DNA from: VRUE01 sp963703175
GTDB lineage: Bacteria > Actinomycetota > Thermoleophilia > Solirubrobacterales > 70-9
Assembly (NCBI GenBank): GCA_963703175.1
Contig: OY969794.1
Span: 1,426,001 to 1,490,000 of the forward strand
DNA: 64,000 bases
Reading direction: 5' to 3'
The notes beneath the pieces are model-generated. The model had not been told where the DNA came from. It made no database searches and saw only the letters and a program-made list of their open reading frames with translations. Shown here in pieces: positions 49,970 through 59,335 of this stretch (the stretch's first letter is position 1; each line of letters begins with the position of its first letter). Position numbers and translations under genes: made by a program.

Positions 49970-50890
49970 CTAAACGATGGGGGGAGGCGAGCCCTCGGCG
50001 CTTGCCGCCAGCGTCTCGTCCCAACCGCAGACCATGCAGGCGTGGCGGAACGCCGAGCGGGCGAACTCGAGCGCGTAAGCGTGCGGGTCGGGCGCGGCGC
50101 GCACATCGTCCCAGTCGAGCACGTACTCGCCGAGCGCGTCATCCCAGCGGGCGGTCGCCGGCTCGAGCGTGCCGCCCTTGAAGCCGTCGGGCGCAGGATG
50201 AGCGTAGGCGTAGAACGCCGCCTTGCCGTAGCGACCGTCGCCAGGCCACCAGCCCACCTCGATCTGCTGCGCGTTCCCCGCGTTGCGCATGATGAAGTCA
50301 TCGGAGGGTGGCTCGGCGGGGAGGCCAGAGAAGAGGCTGACGGCGAGGTCAAAGGAGCCCCACCAGGCGTTGACCGGGCTCGAGCGACCGCGGTAGGGGG
50401 CGCGGAAGGCGGCGAGGACGAGGGCGGCCTGGCTCGCCGCAGCGAAGTAGGCCGCCACCTCGCCGGGCTCATATGTGGCGTGTTCGGTGTCGGCGTCTAG
50501 CGGGACGGTCCAGGAGACCTCCTGTGGCGTCGGATCGATCTCGACTGGGCCGGCCAGCTCGGCGACGGCGGCCAGCAACTCGCGGGTCACTTCGCCGACG
50601 GGCCGGTGCGGCATCAGTGGTAGTCGCGATGCTCTCCCGTCGCTGTGCTCGGCGATGGCCTCGTGCGTGCGCAGGTCCAGCGCCACCACTAGCGCGCCAG
50701 ATCCGTCCGGCGCCGGTAGCGGCGCCGTCTCCCAGCCGCGCGCGGTCAGCCGCAGCGCAGCGTGCTGGAGCTGTGGCTCCGCCGGAGCGAGCTCAGCCGC
50801 CAGCTTGCCCAGCACCTGGGTGTGGGCATGAAGCGTGTCGCAGGTTGCGGCCCAGTCGTCATAGGAAGCAGCGGGCCAAGAAGACGCCAT
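49970..50890 (-). CDS. DUF5996 family protein
   Basis: 306 residues, ATG 50890. The sequence (WPAASYDDWAATCDTLHAHTQVLGKLA at the start; NAWWGSFDLAVSLFSGLPAEPP; QIEVGWWPGDGRYGKAAFYAYAHP) matches my recollection of DUF5996, a soluble actinobacterial family of unknown function. No signal peptide or membrane segment. It stands alone, followed by the hydrolase gene 59 nt later. Confidence 0.8.
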   Translation of the reverse strand: MASSWPAASYDDWAATCDTLHAHTQVLGKLAAELAPAEPQLQHAALRLTARGWETAPLPAPDGSGALVVALDLRTHEAIAEHSDGRASRLPLMPHRPVGEVTRELLAAVAELAGPVEIDPTPQEVSWTVPLDADTEHATYEPGEVAAYFAAASQAALVLAAFRAPYRGRSSPVNAWWGSFDLAVSLFSGLPAEPPSDDFIMRNAGNAQQIEVGWWPGDGRYGKAAFYAYAHPAPDGFKGGTLEPATARWDDALGEYVLDWDDVRAAPDPHAYALEFARSAFRHACMVCGWDETLAASAEGSPPPIV

Positions 50891-51210
50891 AGAACGAAGA
50901 TACGCCAGGCGGGGCTACTCGATGACCGACCTAAGGTGATCTGTCATCGGGAAGGGGAGCCTTCCTCGCCCGACCAGCTGCCGGTCAGGTAAGAGGAGAG
51001 ACCTCGCGTAACATAGATCTCGCGCACGAGACGGGCTTTCATCGCGTCTCGATCAGTCGAATTGAGCGGGGCGAGCAGAACCTGACCTGGATTGCCCTTG
51101 GGAATCTGGCTGCTGCTCGATGTGGATGCAGTCGCTCTCGTCAATCTGGCCGCCGATCAACCTCACTCCTAGTGAGGGGTCTGTTGGCATTTCTCGGGAC
51201 GCCCGCCCCT
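50891..51210. other. intergenic stretch without a supported gene
   Basis: 320 nt between the DUF5996 and duplicated winged-helix genes. A minus-strand 66-codon frame at 50944-51144 has no recognisable features or good ribosome site. The one clear element is a perfect hairpin CCTCACT-cct-AGTGAGG (51161-51177), about 35 nt past the stop of the winged-helix gene, listed separately. Confidence 0.5.
51161..51177 (-). terminator. hairpin downstream of the duplicated winged-helix gene
   Basis: CCTCACT and AGTGAGG form a perfect 7-bp stem with a 3-nt loop. In the direction of the gene it lies 34 nt past the stop (51211). No T-run follows, so termination is only probable. Confidence 0.45.
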
Positions 51211-52449
51211 CTAGGGTTCCTTCGCAAGCTCGGGAGGCGTTTCGAATGCCGCAAGACCTACCGTAATCGCGACTGAATCCGCCTTGCGCGGCTCATGCTC
51301 GTGGATTCCTACCCGCTCCTGTTCCTCCACAAGGACGCGGGCAAATGCATCGAGCTGAGCGACGACATTCGCCGCCCCCTCTCGATCGACTTCGAGAAAC
51401 GACAGGGTGAGGACCCGATCTAAGCGTGCATCAAAGGCATCGGCCCGTAGTGACTCCAAAGCCTTGTCGCAAAAACGACTGAAGATGGCCCAGCGATGGG
51501 TGCCACTCAACGACTCCGGGGCCTCGGACCAAGCTTCATCATCGACCAGCGCCGGCTTGGTCGCCAGGTAGAAATGCTCCGACGATCCCCGGCGCTTTCC
51601 CCCGGTCTCGGAGCCGACCTTCTTGAGCCAGCCTGCCCTCTCCAGTCGCTTGAATCGGCTTCTGATGCCGCCGATGGAAGCCCCGCCGAACTCGCGGTAG
51701 TACTGAGTCACGCTCATCGCCCGTCGGTTCAACTCCGAGATGATTTGCAGGCACACATCGTCGGCAAACACGGGAGCGAGGCGCTCAAGGAAGGGGATCA
51801 GCGGCTCTTTGTCGATCTCCACCAGGGGGATCGCCCCCTGACCAGAGCCGAGCGGCGATTCGAAGACGGTCAACAGAACGTCCATTTGAACCAACGCCTC
51901 TCCAGAATCCGAAGCGCGAGTCTGAGAGTCTTCCTGCTCCTCAAAGATCGCAACAAATGCGGCGTTGGCTGCTGCGATCACCCGGTCCCAGCCAGCACCG
52001 TCGAGTACCAGCTCGGCGCAGTCAAGGTCGCGCCCCGCCTGCGGCTTCTCGGGTGCCATCTCCAACGATTGCCGGAGTCTCTTCGCTATCCGTTGGAACA
52101 GGCTCCAGCTACACGCGACTCGCATCGAATGCGGCACCAAGGCCCATGATGCGTCATCGAAGTACGGCAGTTCCGTCGAGCGAAAAAAGTGCTCCACGCC
52201 GCCACGTCTCGCCCCTCCCGGCCCCTTGCTGAACACGTGCCTCAGCCAAGCTGACTCCGCAAGTCTTTCGAAGTTCCGATTGACGCGGGAGACAGATCCA
52301 CCGCCGAACTGCTCGTGGAACAGCTTCGAGCTCATCGGCCGCTTATACGAAGCCGTCACTATTCGCAGCCGGAGTTCAACGGCGAATACTCCTGCTAGGC
52401 GCCGCAGTCGCTCCCGCGGAGTGATGCCAATTGCTTGCTTGGGGACCAT
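51211..52449 (-). CDS. DNA-binding protein with two tandem winged-helix modules
   Basis: 412 residues, ATG 52449. The protein is an internal duplication: module 1 (residues ~15-200; PMSSKLFHEQFGGGSVSRVNRNFERLAESAWLR, then GGVEHFFRSTELPYFDDASW) and module 2 (~225-400; AMSVTQYYREFGGASIGGIRSRFKRLERAGWLK, then SSEHFYLATKPALVDDEAW) align along their length. Each has a winged-helix core with a basic wing, followed by a helical part that may pair or bind a peptide. It is divergent from the 19-residue peptide gene at 52611. The TCTGGAAA repeats in the gap may be its operator. Confidence 0.75.
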   Translation of the reverse strand: MVPKQAIGITPRERLRRLAGVFAVELRLRIVTASYKRPMSSKLFHEQFGGGSVSRVNRNFERLAESAWLRHVFSKGPGGARRGGVEHFFRSTELPYFDDASWALVPHSMRVACSWSLFQRIAKRLRQSLEMAPEKPQAGRDLDCAELVLDGAGWDRVIAAANAAFVAIFEEQEDSQTRASDSGEALVQMDVLLTVFESPLGSGQGAIPLVEIDKEPLIPFLERLAPVFADDVCLQIISELNRRAMSVTQYYREFGGASIGGIRSRFKRLERAGWLKKVGSETGGKRRGSSEHFYLATKPALVDDEAWSEAPESLSGTHRWAIFSRFCDKALESLRADAFDARLDRVLTLSFLEVDREGAANVVAQLDAFARVLVEEQERVGIHEHEPRKADSVAITVGLAAFETPPELAKEP

Positions 52450-52472
52450 GCGACTCCTTCAGAATTTCATTG

Positions 52473-52528
52473 TCTGGAAATCAGATAACTGCCTGGAAAA
52501 CTGAGCAGAGTCTAGGAGTTTTTCCAGA
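52473..52528. promoter_or_regulatory. TCTGGAAA repeats, probable operator
   Basis: TCTGGAAA (52473-52480), CCTGGAAA (52492-52499) and the inverse TTTCCAGA (52521-52528). The first and third form a perfect inverted pair; the centres of copies 1 and 2 are 19 nt apart. They lie just upstream of the winged-helix gene and 83 nt before the peptide gene. An inverted repeat TTGAGC-N7-GCTCAA (52557-52575) lies nearer the peptide start. Confidence 0.5.
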
Positions 52529-52610
52529 CCGAACCGTTTGCGTTCCCAAATGCTTCTTGAGCTAGTATTGCTCAAATAATTTTACGGCATTCTGAATGGG
52601 AGGTGAGGAC

Positions 52611-52670
52611 ATGAAGCTCGCAGCAAGTAAGGCAACGCTGCCCGTCATTTCCATCAACAAGTACGGCTAG
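52611..52670 (+). CDS. 19-residue peptide gene
   Basis: ATG 52611 to TAG 52670 codes MKLAASKATLPVISINKYG. It is preceded by GGGAGGTGAGGAC, one of the best ribosome sites in the window, in a region visibly less GC-rich than its surroundings. No signal peptide; the peptide is mildly hydrophobic and has no Cys. Its position beside a duplicated winged-helix regulator and ahead of two small winged-helix genes suggests a signalling, leader or precursor peptide. There is no sequence-based proof of function. Confidence 0.55.
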   Translation: MKLAASKATLPVISINKYG

Positions 52671-53089
52671 CGCAGAACGTCTCGGTTGGATGGCCCGGTC
52701 CGGTTAGTGACCCGCCGGGCTCGGCCCATCCTCTGCTCGACCCACAACTGAGTAAAGCCATATTTCGCGTAGTGCTGCGGGTTCGCCGACCATCTTCCGA
52801 AGCAGGGAGTCCTTTCCTTGAGGCTGGTTGGGGACTGCTCTGCACGGGAACGCCGACCGGAAAAGGAGCAACCGGTTGCGTGGCTCTTTTCACAACGCAG
52901 CCCAAGAGTACGTTGTCATGCTCGCTTCTCCACTCGGAGGCGTTCGAGCCATTTGACTCACTTTCGATGCTCAATGAGAAATTGATCGCTTAGGTCTAAC
53001 CGGCCTAGGTTGCGGCCACGGATGGCAGGAGATGTCCAGCGCATCTCAGCCAGAGAGGTCACCAATGCCTGGATTCAGAGGAGGCACCA
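52671..53089. other. 419-nt stretch between peptide gene and small winged-helix genes
   Basis: Short open frames on both strands (for example 52772-52993 plus, 52654-52974 minus) have no good ribosome site or recognisable motif. The GC content looks lower and codon periodicity is unclear, so I support no gene here. An AGGAGG at 53078-53083 belongs to the next gene. Confidence 0.45.
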
Positions 53090-53386
53090 TTGAGCGACGA
53101 CCACGAGAGGTTTTGGTCCAACATTCCCGAGAGGGGGGTGCACCCAATCCGGGTACCGATACTTGAAGCGCTGCGGAGAGTCGGCGAACCGCTCTCGGCC
53201 ATCCAGCTTGTCGATGTACTTGACGGCGAGGTGACCATGTGGGAGGCGGCGCATCATCTGAGCGCCCTCGAAGCTCTCGGCGTCGTAGAGCGTGTCGAGG
53301 CGGGCGAGCGCGAAAAGCGCCCCGGAGGGGATGCCTTCGACGTGCCCTATCGATTGAAGGGCTGCAATTTGGATGATGGCCGATGA
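53090..53386 (+). CDS. small winged-helix protein
   Basis: 98 residues from TTG 53090, supported by AGAGGAGG 6-8 nt upstream. Winged-helix core: RVPILEALRRVGEPLSAIQLVDVLDGEVTMWEAAHHLSALEALGVVERVEAGEREKRPGGDAFDVPYRL. It resembles the next gene's product in plan. The stop overlaps the next start (ATGA at 53383-53386). Predicted DNA-binding protein, perhaps a dimer partner of its neighbour. Confidence 0.7.
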   Translation: MSDDHERFWSNIPERGVHPIRVPILEALRRVGEPLSAIQLVDVLDGEVTMWEAAHHLSALEALGVVERVEAGEREKRPGGDAFDVPYRLKGCNLDDGR

Positions 53387-53649
53387 GCTCGAGTAGCAAA
53401 TCGCCAAAGGAGCAGGATCTGTGGTTCGAACATGCGCTTCTCTCGGAGATCATCATTTTGCACCCGGACCACCTGACATCCGAGGAGCTGGTCGTGAGGA
53501 TGGAGGAAAGCGCGAGCGAGACAGACCGCGTTGCGATCCTTGACACCCTTCAAGCGCTCAGGCGCTCAGGCCTGGTTCGGTTAAACGGGGAGGTCGTGGA
53601 ACCGACATACGCTGCCCTGCGAGCTGCCGCAATCTTTCGGTGCTCCTGA
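53383..53649 (+). CDS. small winged-helix protein
   Basis: 88 residues, ATG 53383. Core: FEHALLSEIIILHPDHLTSEELVVRMEESASETDRVAILDTLQALRRSGLVRLNGEVVEPTYAALRA, a winged helix with a short wing. Co-translated with the preceding winged-helix protein; probably they form a heterodimer or act in turn. It ends 1 nt before the stop of the convergent DUF4235 gene. Confidence 0.7.
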   Translation: MSSSSKSPKEQDLWFEHALLSEIIILHPDHLTSEELVVRMEESASETDRVAILDTLQALRRSGLVRLNGEVVEPTYAALRAAAIFRCS

Positions 53650-53650
53650 G

Positions 53651-53908
53651 CTACTCGCCCGGCCAGATGCCGGTCAGCGAGGCGAAGCCGGTACGGGCGC
53701 CGCGATCGGTCATCCCTTTGACCAGGCGGAAGATCGCGCCCTCGAGGGCGAGCGCCGCGACCAGCTTCAGGTAGGAGACCTCACGGTCCTCCGGCTCCGG
53801 CGGGTCCTCGTCGTCGAAGGCCGCCCAGATTCGCTCAAAGCCCTTCTGGGCGGCGAAGCCCGCCGCGAGGCCGGCGAGTATTCCGATTGGCGCAAAGAGG
53901 ACCTTCAC
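53651..53908 (-). CDS. DUF4235 family membrane protein
   Basis: 85 residues, ATG 53908. Two hydrophobic segments (LFAPIGILAGLAAGFAAQKGFERIW and LKLVAALALEGAIFRLVKG) separated by an acidic loop DDEDPPEPED. This is the DUF4235 pattern: small actinobacterial inner-membrane proteins, function unknown. Monocistronic. Confidence 0.82.
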   Translation of the reverse strand: MKVLFAPIGILAGLAAGFAAQKGFERIWAAFDDEDPPEPEDREVSYLKLVAALALEGAIFRLVKGMTDRGARTGFASLTGIWPGE

Positions 53909-53957
53909 ACCGCCGGTTTACCCGACGGTGTGAGTGGGGAAACGGAGTCGCGCCCGG

Positions 53958-54494
53958 CTAGTCGCCGGCCTCCTCGCCGTTCGGCATTAGCGCGTACCAC
54001 TGGGCGCCGAAGGAGCTGAAGTCGTTGCCCTTCGCCTCGCCGGGCTTGGTGTCGGCGATGTAGGTGTAAAGCGGATGGCCGGCGTAGGTCACCTGCAGGG
54101 TGCCGTCAGTGCGTTTGGTCGTGCCGAGCTTCGAGGCTTCGGCACCCTTCATCGCCTGCGCGGCGCCGCTCGTGGTCAGCGGCGGCCAGGTGCTGGCACA
54201 CGCCCCGTAGCAGGCCGACTTGGTGCCCTTGTCCTTGTGGAAGTCGTAGAGGGTGAGGCCTTTAGAGTCGACGAGGATCGCGGTGCCCAGTTCGGGACTC
54301 TTGGCGACCGCGACCACCCCGCCTCCACCCGATTTGCTGCTCGCGTTCTGGCTCTTCGCGGTGGTCGTTTCACCGCCCGATCCATAGGCGCCGCCTTCGC
54401 CAGAGCTGGAGTTCGAGCTGCCGCCACCACAGCCGCTGATGACAAGCAGCGCGCCGGCCACGAGGACGGCGATGGCTGGAAGGGTTCTGTTCAC
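53958..54494 (-). CDS. lipoprotein with YxFxxD-type repeats (COG4315)
   Basis: 178 residues, ATG 54494. Lipobox VISGC (Cys near residue 22) after a hydrophobic signal, a Gly/Ser-rich linker, then the repeat unit LGTAILVDSKGLTLYDFHKDKG..ACYGACASTWPPL and LGTTKRTDGTLQVTYAGHPLYTYIADTKPGEAKGNDF. This secreted-repeat family is exported and membrane-tethered; a role in redox or binding is not established. Two Cys (CYGAC) may form a disulfide. Confidence 0.88.
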   Translation of the reverse strand: MNRTLPAIAVLVAGALLVISGCGGGSSNSSSGEGGAYGSGGETTTAKSQNASSKSGGGGVVAVAKSPELGTAILVDSKGLTLYDFHKDKGTKSACYGACASTWPPLTTSGAAQAMKGAEASKLGTTKRTDGTLQVTYAGHPLYTYIADTKPGEAKGNDFSSFGAQWYALMPNGEEAGD

Positions 54495-54571
54495 GGGACT
54501 GCCTCCTGGTTCGCGGGTGCGGTGGGGTGCCGCGCGGTTGCCCCGATGTACGGAGGGGTGCCCGACCAGGT

Positions 54572-55432
54572 TCAGACGACGGGGGCCAACTGCGCCGCGC
54601 TGCGTGAAGGCAGTAGCAGGGCCGCGGCGCAGACCATGGCGAAAGCGGTCGCTTGCAGGGCGATGCCGAGCGGGTTGGCCGAGAGTGGATCGCCGAAGAC
54701 GAGTACGCCGCCGGCGATCTGGGTCGCGTTAGCGACCAGGCCGATTAGGCCGATCGTCTCGACCGCCTGTCCGCCCTGCAGGGCGCCGACGGTTGCGTAC
54801 TGGGCCATCGCTCCGCAGATCACGGTGAGCGCAATCCAGGGGGCGATCACCGCGATCGAGACGTCACCGACGCCAAACAGTCCCTTGATCGCGATCCCAG
54901 CGAAGGCGATGAGCGTGCCGGCGAGGGCCGCGAGCAACACGCCGCGGCGGGCGGCGAGGCGCTGCGATCGGTGGCCGAGGGCGAGTGCGCTGGCGAGCAG
55001 CGCGAGGCCTCCCTCGAAGCCGAGGATGGCTCCGACCGAGAATTCAGAGTGGCTGCCGTGCAGTTGTGGCAAGGTGATGGCGAGCAGCGCAAGGCCGGCG
55101 CCGCCGAGCAGCAGCGCCAGCCATTGCTGGCGCTCGACCGGGTCGCCGAAGATCCGTTGCGAGAGCACAGCCACCGTCACCGCGCCCCCGGCGAGTACAG
55201 CCTGCACGATGGAGATCGGCGCCATCGAGAGCGCTGCGACGTGGATCAGCCAGGCAACGGCAGCAACCCCCCAGCCGGCGGCGAACCAGCGCGAGCGGGC
55301 GAGGGCGCGGGCGCTACGCAGTGGCTGGTGGAAGCGGACCGGCTCGACCCGGTGACACCCCCGGTGCTTAAGCAGCGAGGCGAGGTTCGTCATCAAGGCA
55401 GCGACGAGCGCGAGGGCTATGCCAACCTCCAT
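54572..55432 (-). CDS. EamA/DMT-like multi-pass transporter
   Basis: 286 residues from ATG 55432; the open frame continues upstream to 55504 but overlaps no clear start site. About nine or ten hydrophobic segments in two halves (ALVAALMTNLASLLKHRG, IVQAVLAGGAVTVAVLSQRIFGDPVERQQWL, then VGALQGGQAVETIGLIGLVANATQIAGGVLVFGD). This is the drug/metabolite transporter layout. Substrate unknown. It lies between the lipoprotein gene (77 nt) and the zinc-ribbon gene (14 nt), so co-transcription with helicase and zinc ribbon is possible. Confidence 0.78.
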   Translation of the reverse strand: MEVGIALALVAALMTNLASLLKHRGCHRVEPVRFHQPLRSARALARSRWFAAGWGVAAVAWLIHVAALSMAPISIVQAVLAGGAVTVAVLSQRIFGDPVERQQWLALLLGGAGLALLAITLPQLHGSHSEFSVGAILGFEGGLALLASALALGHRSQRLAARRGVLLAALAGTLIAFAGIAIKGLFGVGDVSIAVIAPWIALTVICGAMAQYATVGALQGGQAVETIGLIGLVANATQIAGGVLVFGDPLSANPLGIALQATAFAMVCAAALLLPSRSAAQLAPVV

Positions 55433-55446
55433 CGAAAGCCCCTGCC

Positions 55447-55784
55447 CTACCGCCGGCCCACGGCTTGGCGGGCGGTTGCCACTGCGGAAGCGGAGGTATG
55501 GCATGCCTTGGCGATCGCGTTGTCGGCGCGGTCGGGTGCGCGCCGCACTTCAAACTCGAGCAAGCCAGACCGCCGTACTTTGGCCCGTACCTCGTTGCTG
55601 CAGTCAGCCGGCGCGTCGTCCAGCGCCGCCTCACCGGCTCGCTCGCGTCTGCAGGCGAGGCAGAAGTTACCGTCGGTTGCTGTGGTCCAGGATTCGGGCA
55701 GCGCCACCCGAGTCCCATCGATGCGGCTGACGGAGACGCCGCAGCGGTCGCAGGTCCACTTGTGGGCGGTAGCCGCGACGACGC

Positions 55785-55788
<4 letters not shown>
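55447..55788 (-). CDS. zinc-ribbon protein with C-terminal HTH
   Basis: 113 residues, ATG 55788, overlapping the helicase stop (ATGA). N-terminal CDRCGVSVSRIDG and CLACRRE give a CxxC..CxxC zinc site (residues ~13-46). The C-terminal part (NEVRAKVRRSGLLEFEVRRAPDRADNAIAKACHTSASAVATARQAVG) resembles a helix-turn-helix. Translational coupling to a DEAD-box helicase suggests an RNA- or nucleic-acid-binding partner. Confidence 0.65.
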
Positions 55789-56996
<1,208 letters not shown>

Positions 56997-57213
56997 TATT
57001 TGTGAGCTCCTTTTTGAGCGATTAGGGGAGATCCAGCGACCCCTAAACGCGAAAGCAGCGCACGGAGGAAACGGAACCTCTCGGGTGCCCTGAGGCCAAA
57101 CCCGACCGCTTCACCGTAGCAGCCGAGCTGCAAACGACCGGACGCTTGTCGATTTCGCCATTGCTCGTTCGTCGTGTAAGTAGAGACCAATCAGCGAACA
57201 AAGGAGGTGCATC

Positions 57214-57783
57214 GTGGGGAAGATCGTCGTAACCGAGTTTGTCTCCCTCGACGGGATCATCGAGGCTCCCGGCGGAGGTGAGGATTACAAGCACGCGGGC
57301 TGGACTTTCGAGATCGATCGGGGTGATGAGGGCAACCAGTTCAAGCTCGACGAGACTTTGGAGGCCGAGGTGCAGCTACTCGGCCGGGTGACCTATGAAG
57401 GGTTTGCCGACGCCTGGCCATCCCGAGAGGGCGAGTTCGCAGACAAGCTCAACACGATGCCGAAGTACGTCGTCTCCTCGACCCTCGAAGATGCGCCCTG
57501 GAACAACTCGACCGTGCTGCGGGGCGACGTCGCCGAGGAGGTCGCGAGATTGAAGCGCGAGGTCGATGGCGTGATCCTGGTCGCTGGCAGCGCCCAACTG
57601 GTGCAGGCGTTGATCGAGCACGACTTGGTCGACGAGCTGCGGCTGATGGTCTTCCCGGTCCTGCTCGGATCCGGCAAGCGCCTCTTCGGCGAAGTTAACG
57701 AGAAGAAGTCGTGGCGTCTGACCGGCTCACGGACCCTAGGCGACGGCATAGCCCTCCTTACCTACGAGCCCGCCGCGGGGTAG
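57214..57783 (+). CDS. RibD C-terminal/dihydrofolate reductase-like protein
   Basis: 189 residues from GTG 57214, with AAAGGAGGTG 4-6 nt upstream. Opens KIVVTEFVSLDGIIEAPGGGEDYKHAGW, followed by LLGRVTYEGFADAWPS, KYVVSSTLED and GSAQLVQALIEHDLVDELRLMVFPVLLGSGKRLFGE, the RibD_C layout. Binds NADPH; family members reduce pyrimidine intermediates or others. Lacks the RibD deaminase domain, so not necessarily riboflavin-related. A hairpin pair follows its stop. Confidence 0.88.
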   Translation: MGKIVVTEFVSLDGIIEAPGGGEDYKHAGWTFEIDRGDEGNQFKLDETLEAEVQLLGRVTYEGFADAWPSREGEFADKLNTMPKYVVSSTLEDAPWNNSTVLRGDVAEEVARLKREVDGVILVAGSAQLVQALIEHDLVDELRLMVFPVLLGSGKRLFGEVNEKKSWRLTGSRTLGDGIALLTYEPAAG

Positions 57784-57791
57784 ACCGGCGG

Positions 57792-57838
57792 ACGAGGTCT
57801 ACGTTTAGTCCCTGAAAGGGTCAAAACGTAGACCTCGT
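57792..57838. terminator. 47-nt palindrome between convergent genes
   Basis: Perfect 15-bp arms ACGAGGTCTACGTTT (57792-57806) and AAACGTAGACCTCGT (57824-57838) with inner CCCT/AGGG. A second hairpin GGCCCT-tgct-AGGGCC (57839-57854) follows at once. Both lie between the reductase stop and the vWA gene stop (57866), so a bidirectional terminator is likely. The plan matches the palindromes within the FemAB-like and dnaE2 genes. Confidence 0.65.
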
Positions 57839-57865
57839 GGCCCTTGCTAGGGCCGGGCTCCTGCG

Positions 57866-58906
57866 CTACTTGTGCGTGCTCTGGCCGACCTGGGTCGTCA
57901 CGGTCGCTTTCGGCGTGCCGGAGGCAACCGTCGCCGCCTTGACGTTGAAGCGCAGCGTGCCTTTCTTCAGGCCCGAGACTTTGATGATCGCGAAGGTCGA
58001 GCTGATCGTTTTGACCACCTTCAGTTTGCTCGGTTTGGGGTGGCTGCCGGAGGCAACCGCGAGCAGGCCGCCTTTGCCGACCAGCCGCAAGCCGCTGAGC
58101 TTGAATTTGTTCAGCGGGCTGGCCCAGGTCAGGGTGATTTGCAGCGTCTTGGTCGCGGCGCCGACGGTGACGCTGTGCGATTTGCTCTGGCCCTGTTTGA
58201 GCAGGTCGGTGAACAGTTGCGGCGGCGTCTGGCAGGTGAGCGCAGCGCCGATGCTGTTCATCGCAGCCTGCAGCTCGTTCGTGTCTTTGGCCGAGAAGTA
58301 CTTGCCGCCGGTGTCTTTGGCGATCTTTTTCAACCGGGCCTGGTCGGTGGTCGAGCCGACCCCCGAGCCGAAGCCGATCACGTAGGTCGGCACCTTGTGG
58401 GTCAGATGGGCTTCGTTGTAGGCACCGACGTCGTGGCCGCCGTCGGTGAGGAAGACGCGGGCATCGGCGCCGGGGTTATCGGCGTCTGACTTGGCGAAGG
58501 CGCCGTTGTAGTCGGTGGCTCCGTTGTCGGCTTTGATCACGCTGTCGAGGGCGCTGCGCATGGCGCTCGCGTTAGCCCCGACTGCCTCCGGCGGGAAGAC
58601 CGTGTCCGCAGGGGGCTCAGTGATGATCCCCGGGATATCGATCCCCGAGCCGAACTCGACCGCGCCCAGCTGCGTCTTCGGGTTGAGGGTGTCGATCAGC
58701 AGATTCATCGCCTGCACCCGGAGGCGGTCCGGATCGGTGACTTCCATCGAGCCGGAGTCGTCGACGATCGCCTCGATGTTGCTGGCGCTTTTACAGCCCG
58801 CGGCGCTCGCCGTCGGTGACGCCGCCGCAGCTGGGGCGGCGATCAGGCCGATCGCGAGGAGCACGAGGGCCCCTGGTCCAAACAACAACTTTCCAACTCG
58901 TTTCAT
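57866..58906 (-). CDS. secreted von Willebrand factor A domain protein
   Basis: 346 residues from ATG 58906; an upstream frame extension to 58975 is not protein-like. Signal peptide LLFGPGALVLLAIGLIAAPAAAA (cut near residue 33). The vWA fold opens with the MIDAS motif IVDDSGSMEVTDPDRLR and continues ARVFLTDGGHDVGAYNEAHLTHKVPTYVIGFGSG. The C-terminal ~100 residues look like a beta-sandwich domain (QGQSKSHSVTVGAATKTLQITLTWASPLNKF). Probably a secreted adhesion-type protein that binds a metal-dependent ligand; partner unknown. Confidence 0.85.
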   Translation of the reverse strand: MKRVGKLLFGPGALVLLAIGLIAAPAAAASPTASAAGCKSASNIEAIVDDSGSMEVTDPDRLRVQAMNLLIDTLNPKTQLGAVEFGSGIDIPGIITEPPADTVFPPEAVGANASAMRSALDSVIKADNGATDYNGAFAKSDADNPGADARVFLTDGGHDVGAYNEAHLTHKVPTYVIGFGSGVGSTTDQARLKKIAKDTGGKYFSAKDTNELQAAMNSIGAALTCQTPPQLFTDLLKQGQSKSHSVTVGAATKTLQITLTWASPLNKFKLSGLRLVGKGGLLAVASGSHPKPSKLKVVKTISSTFAIIKVSGLKKGTLRFNVKAATVASGTPKATVTTQVGQSTHK

Positions 58907-58988
58907 CTGACTATGGCTCCCCGATTGAAGATCTAATTGGGGCCAGCCTAGCGTGGCTTGCGGCATCCCTCTCACCCTGAACGGACGT

Positions 58989-59335
58989 TTATCGAAGTAA
59001 CCCGGGGGGCTGTTTCTCCAGGCTCGGCATCGGGCCGCTCGCCGTTGGTTCCTCGGCGTGGTGATAGCGCCCGCCGCGCAGCAGCGAGGCCGCCGCGGCG
59101 ACGAGGCAGGCGACGATGGCGAAGGTGAAGGCGATCTCGAGACCGTCGTGGAAGGGCCCTGAGATCAGGCGAGGGAAGAAATCCGAGCCGGTGAGGACTG
59201 CGTGCGCATGGGCGGGGATCGCGGCCAGCGCTTCCGATCCGACCAGGTGCTGGACCGGGTTGTAGCCGAGGAAGGCGGCGAAGAGGACCGAGATCGGTGG
59301 CGCCTGGGAGGCGTGGTGCGCGGCGGCAGCTGAGC
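58989..59335 (-). pseudogene. 3' remnant of an MFS (EmrB/QacA-type) exporter gene
   Basis: A minus-strand frame ending at a TAA (58989-58991) codes AAAHHASQAPPISVLFAAFLGYNPVQHLVGSEALAA, then HAVLTGSDFFPRLISGPFHDGLEIAFTFAIVACLVAAAASLLRGGRY. This looks like the last ~110 residues of a 14-segment exporter, including its final two membrane helices, but no start or other exporter part is present upstream. Homology stops near 59335, where a coiled-coil gene takes over on the opposite strand. A degraded gene fragment is the simplest reading. Confidence 0.55.

Noticed and set aside
50944..51144. 66-codon minus-strand frame
   Set aside because: No ribosome site, no motif and low-complexity Ser/Thr start; no support as a gene.
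52654..52974. 106-codon minus-strand and 73-codon plus-strand (52772-52993) frames
   Set aside because: They overlap each other, lack ribosome sites and look like random translation.
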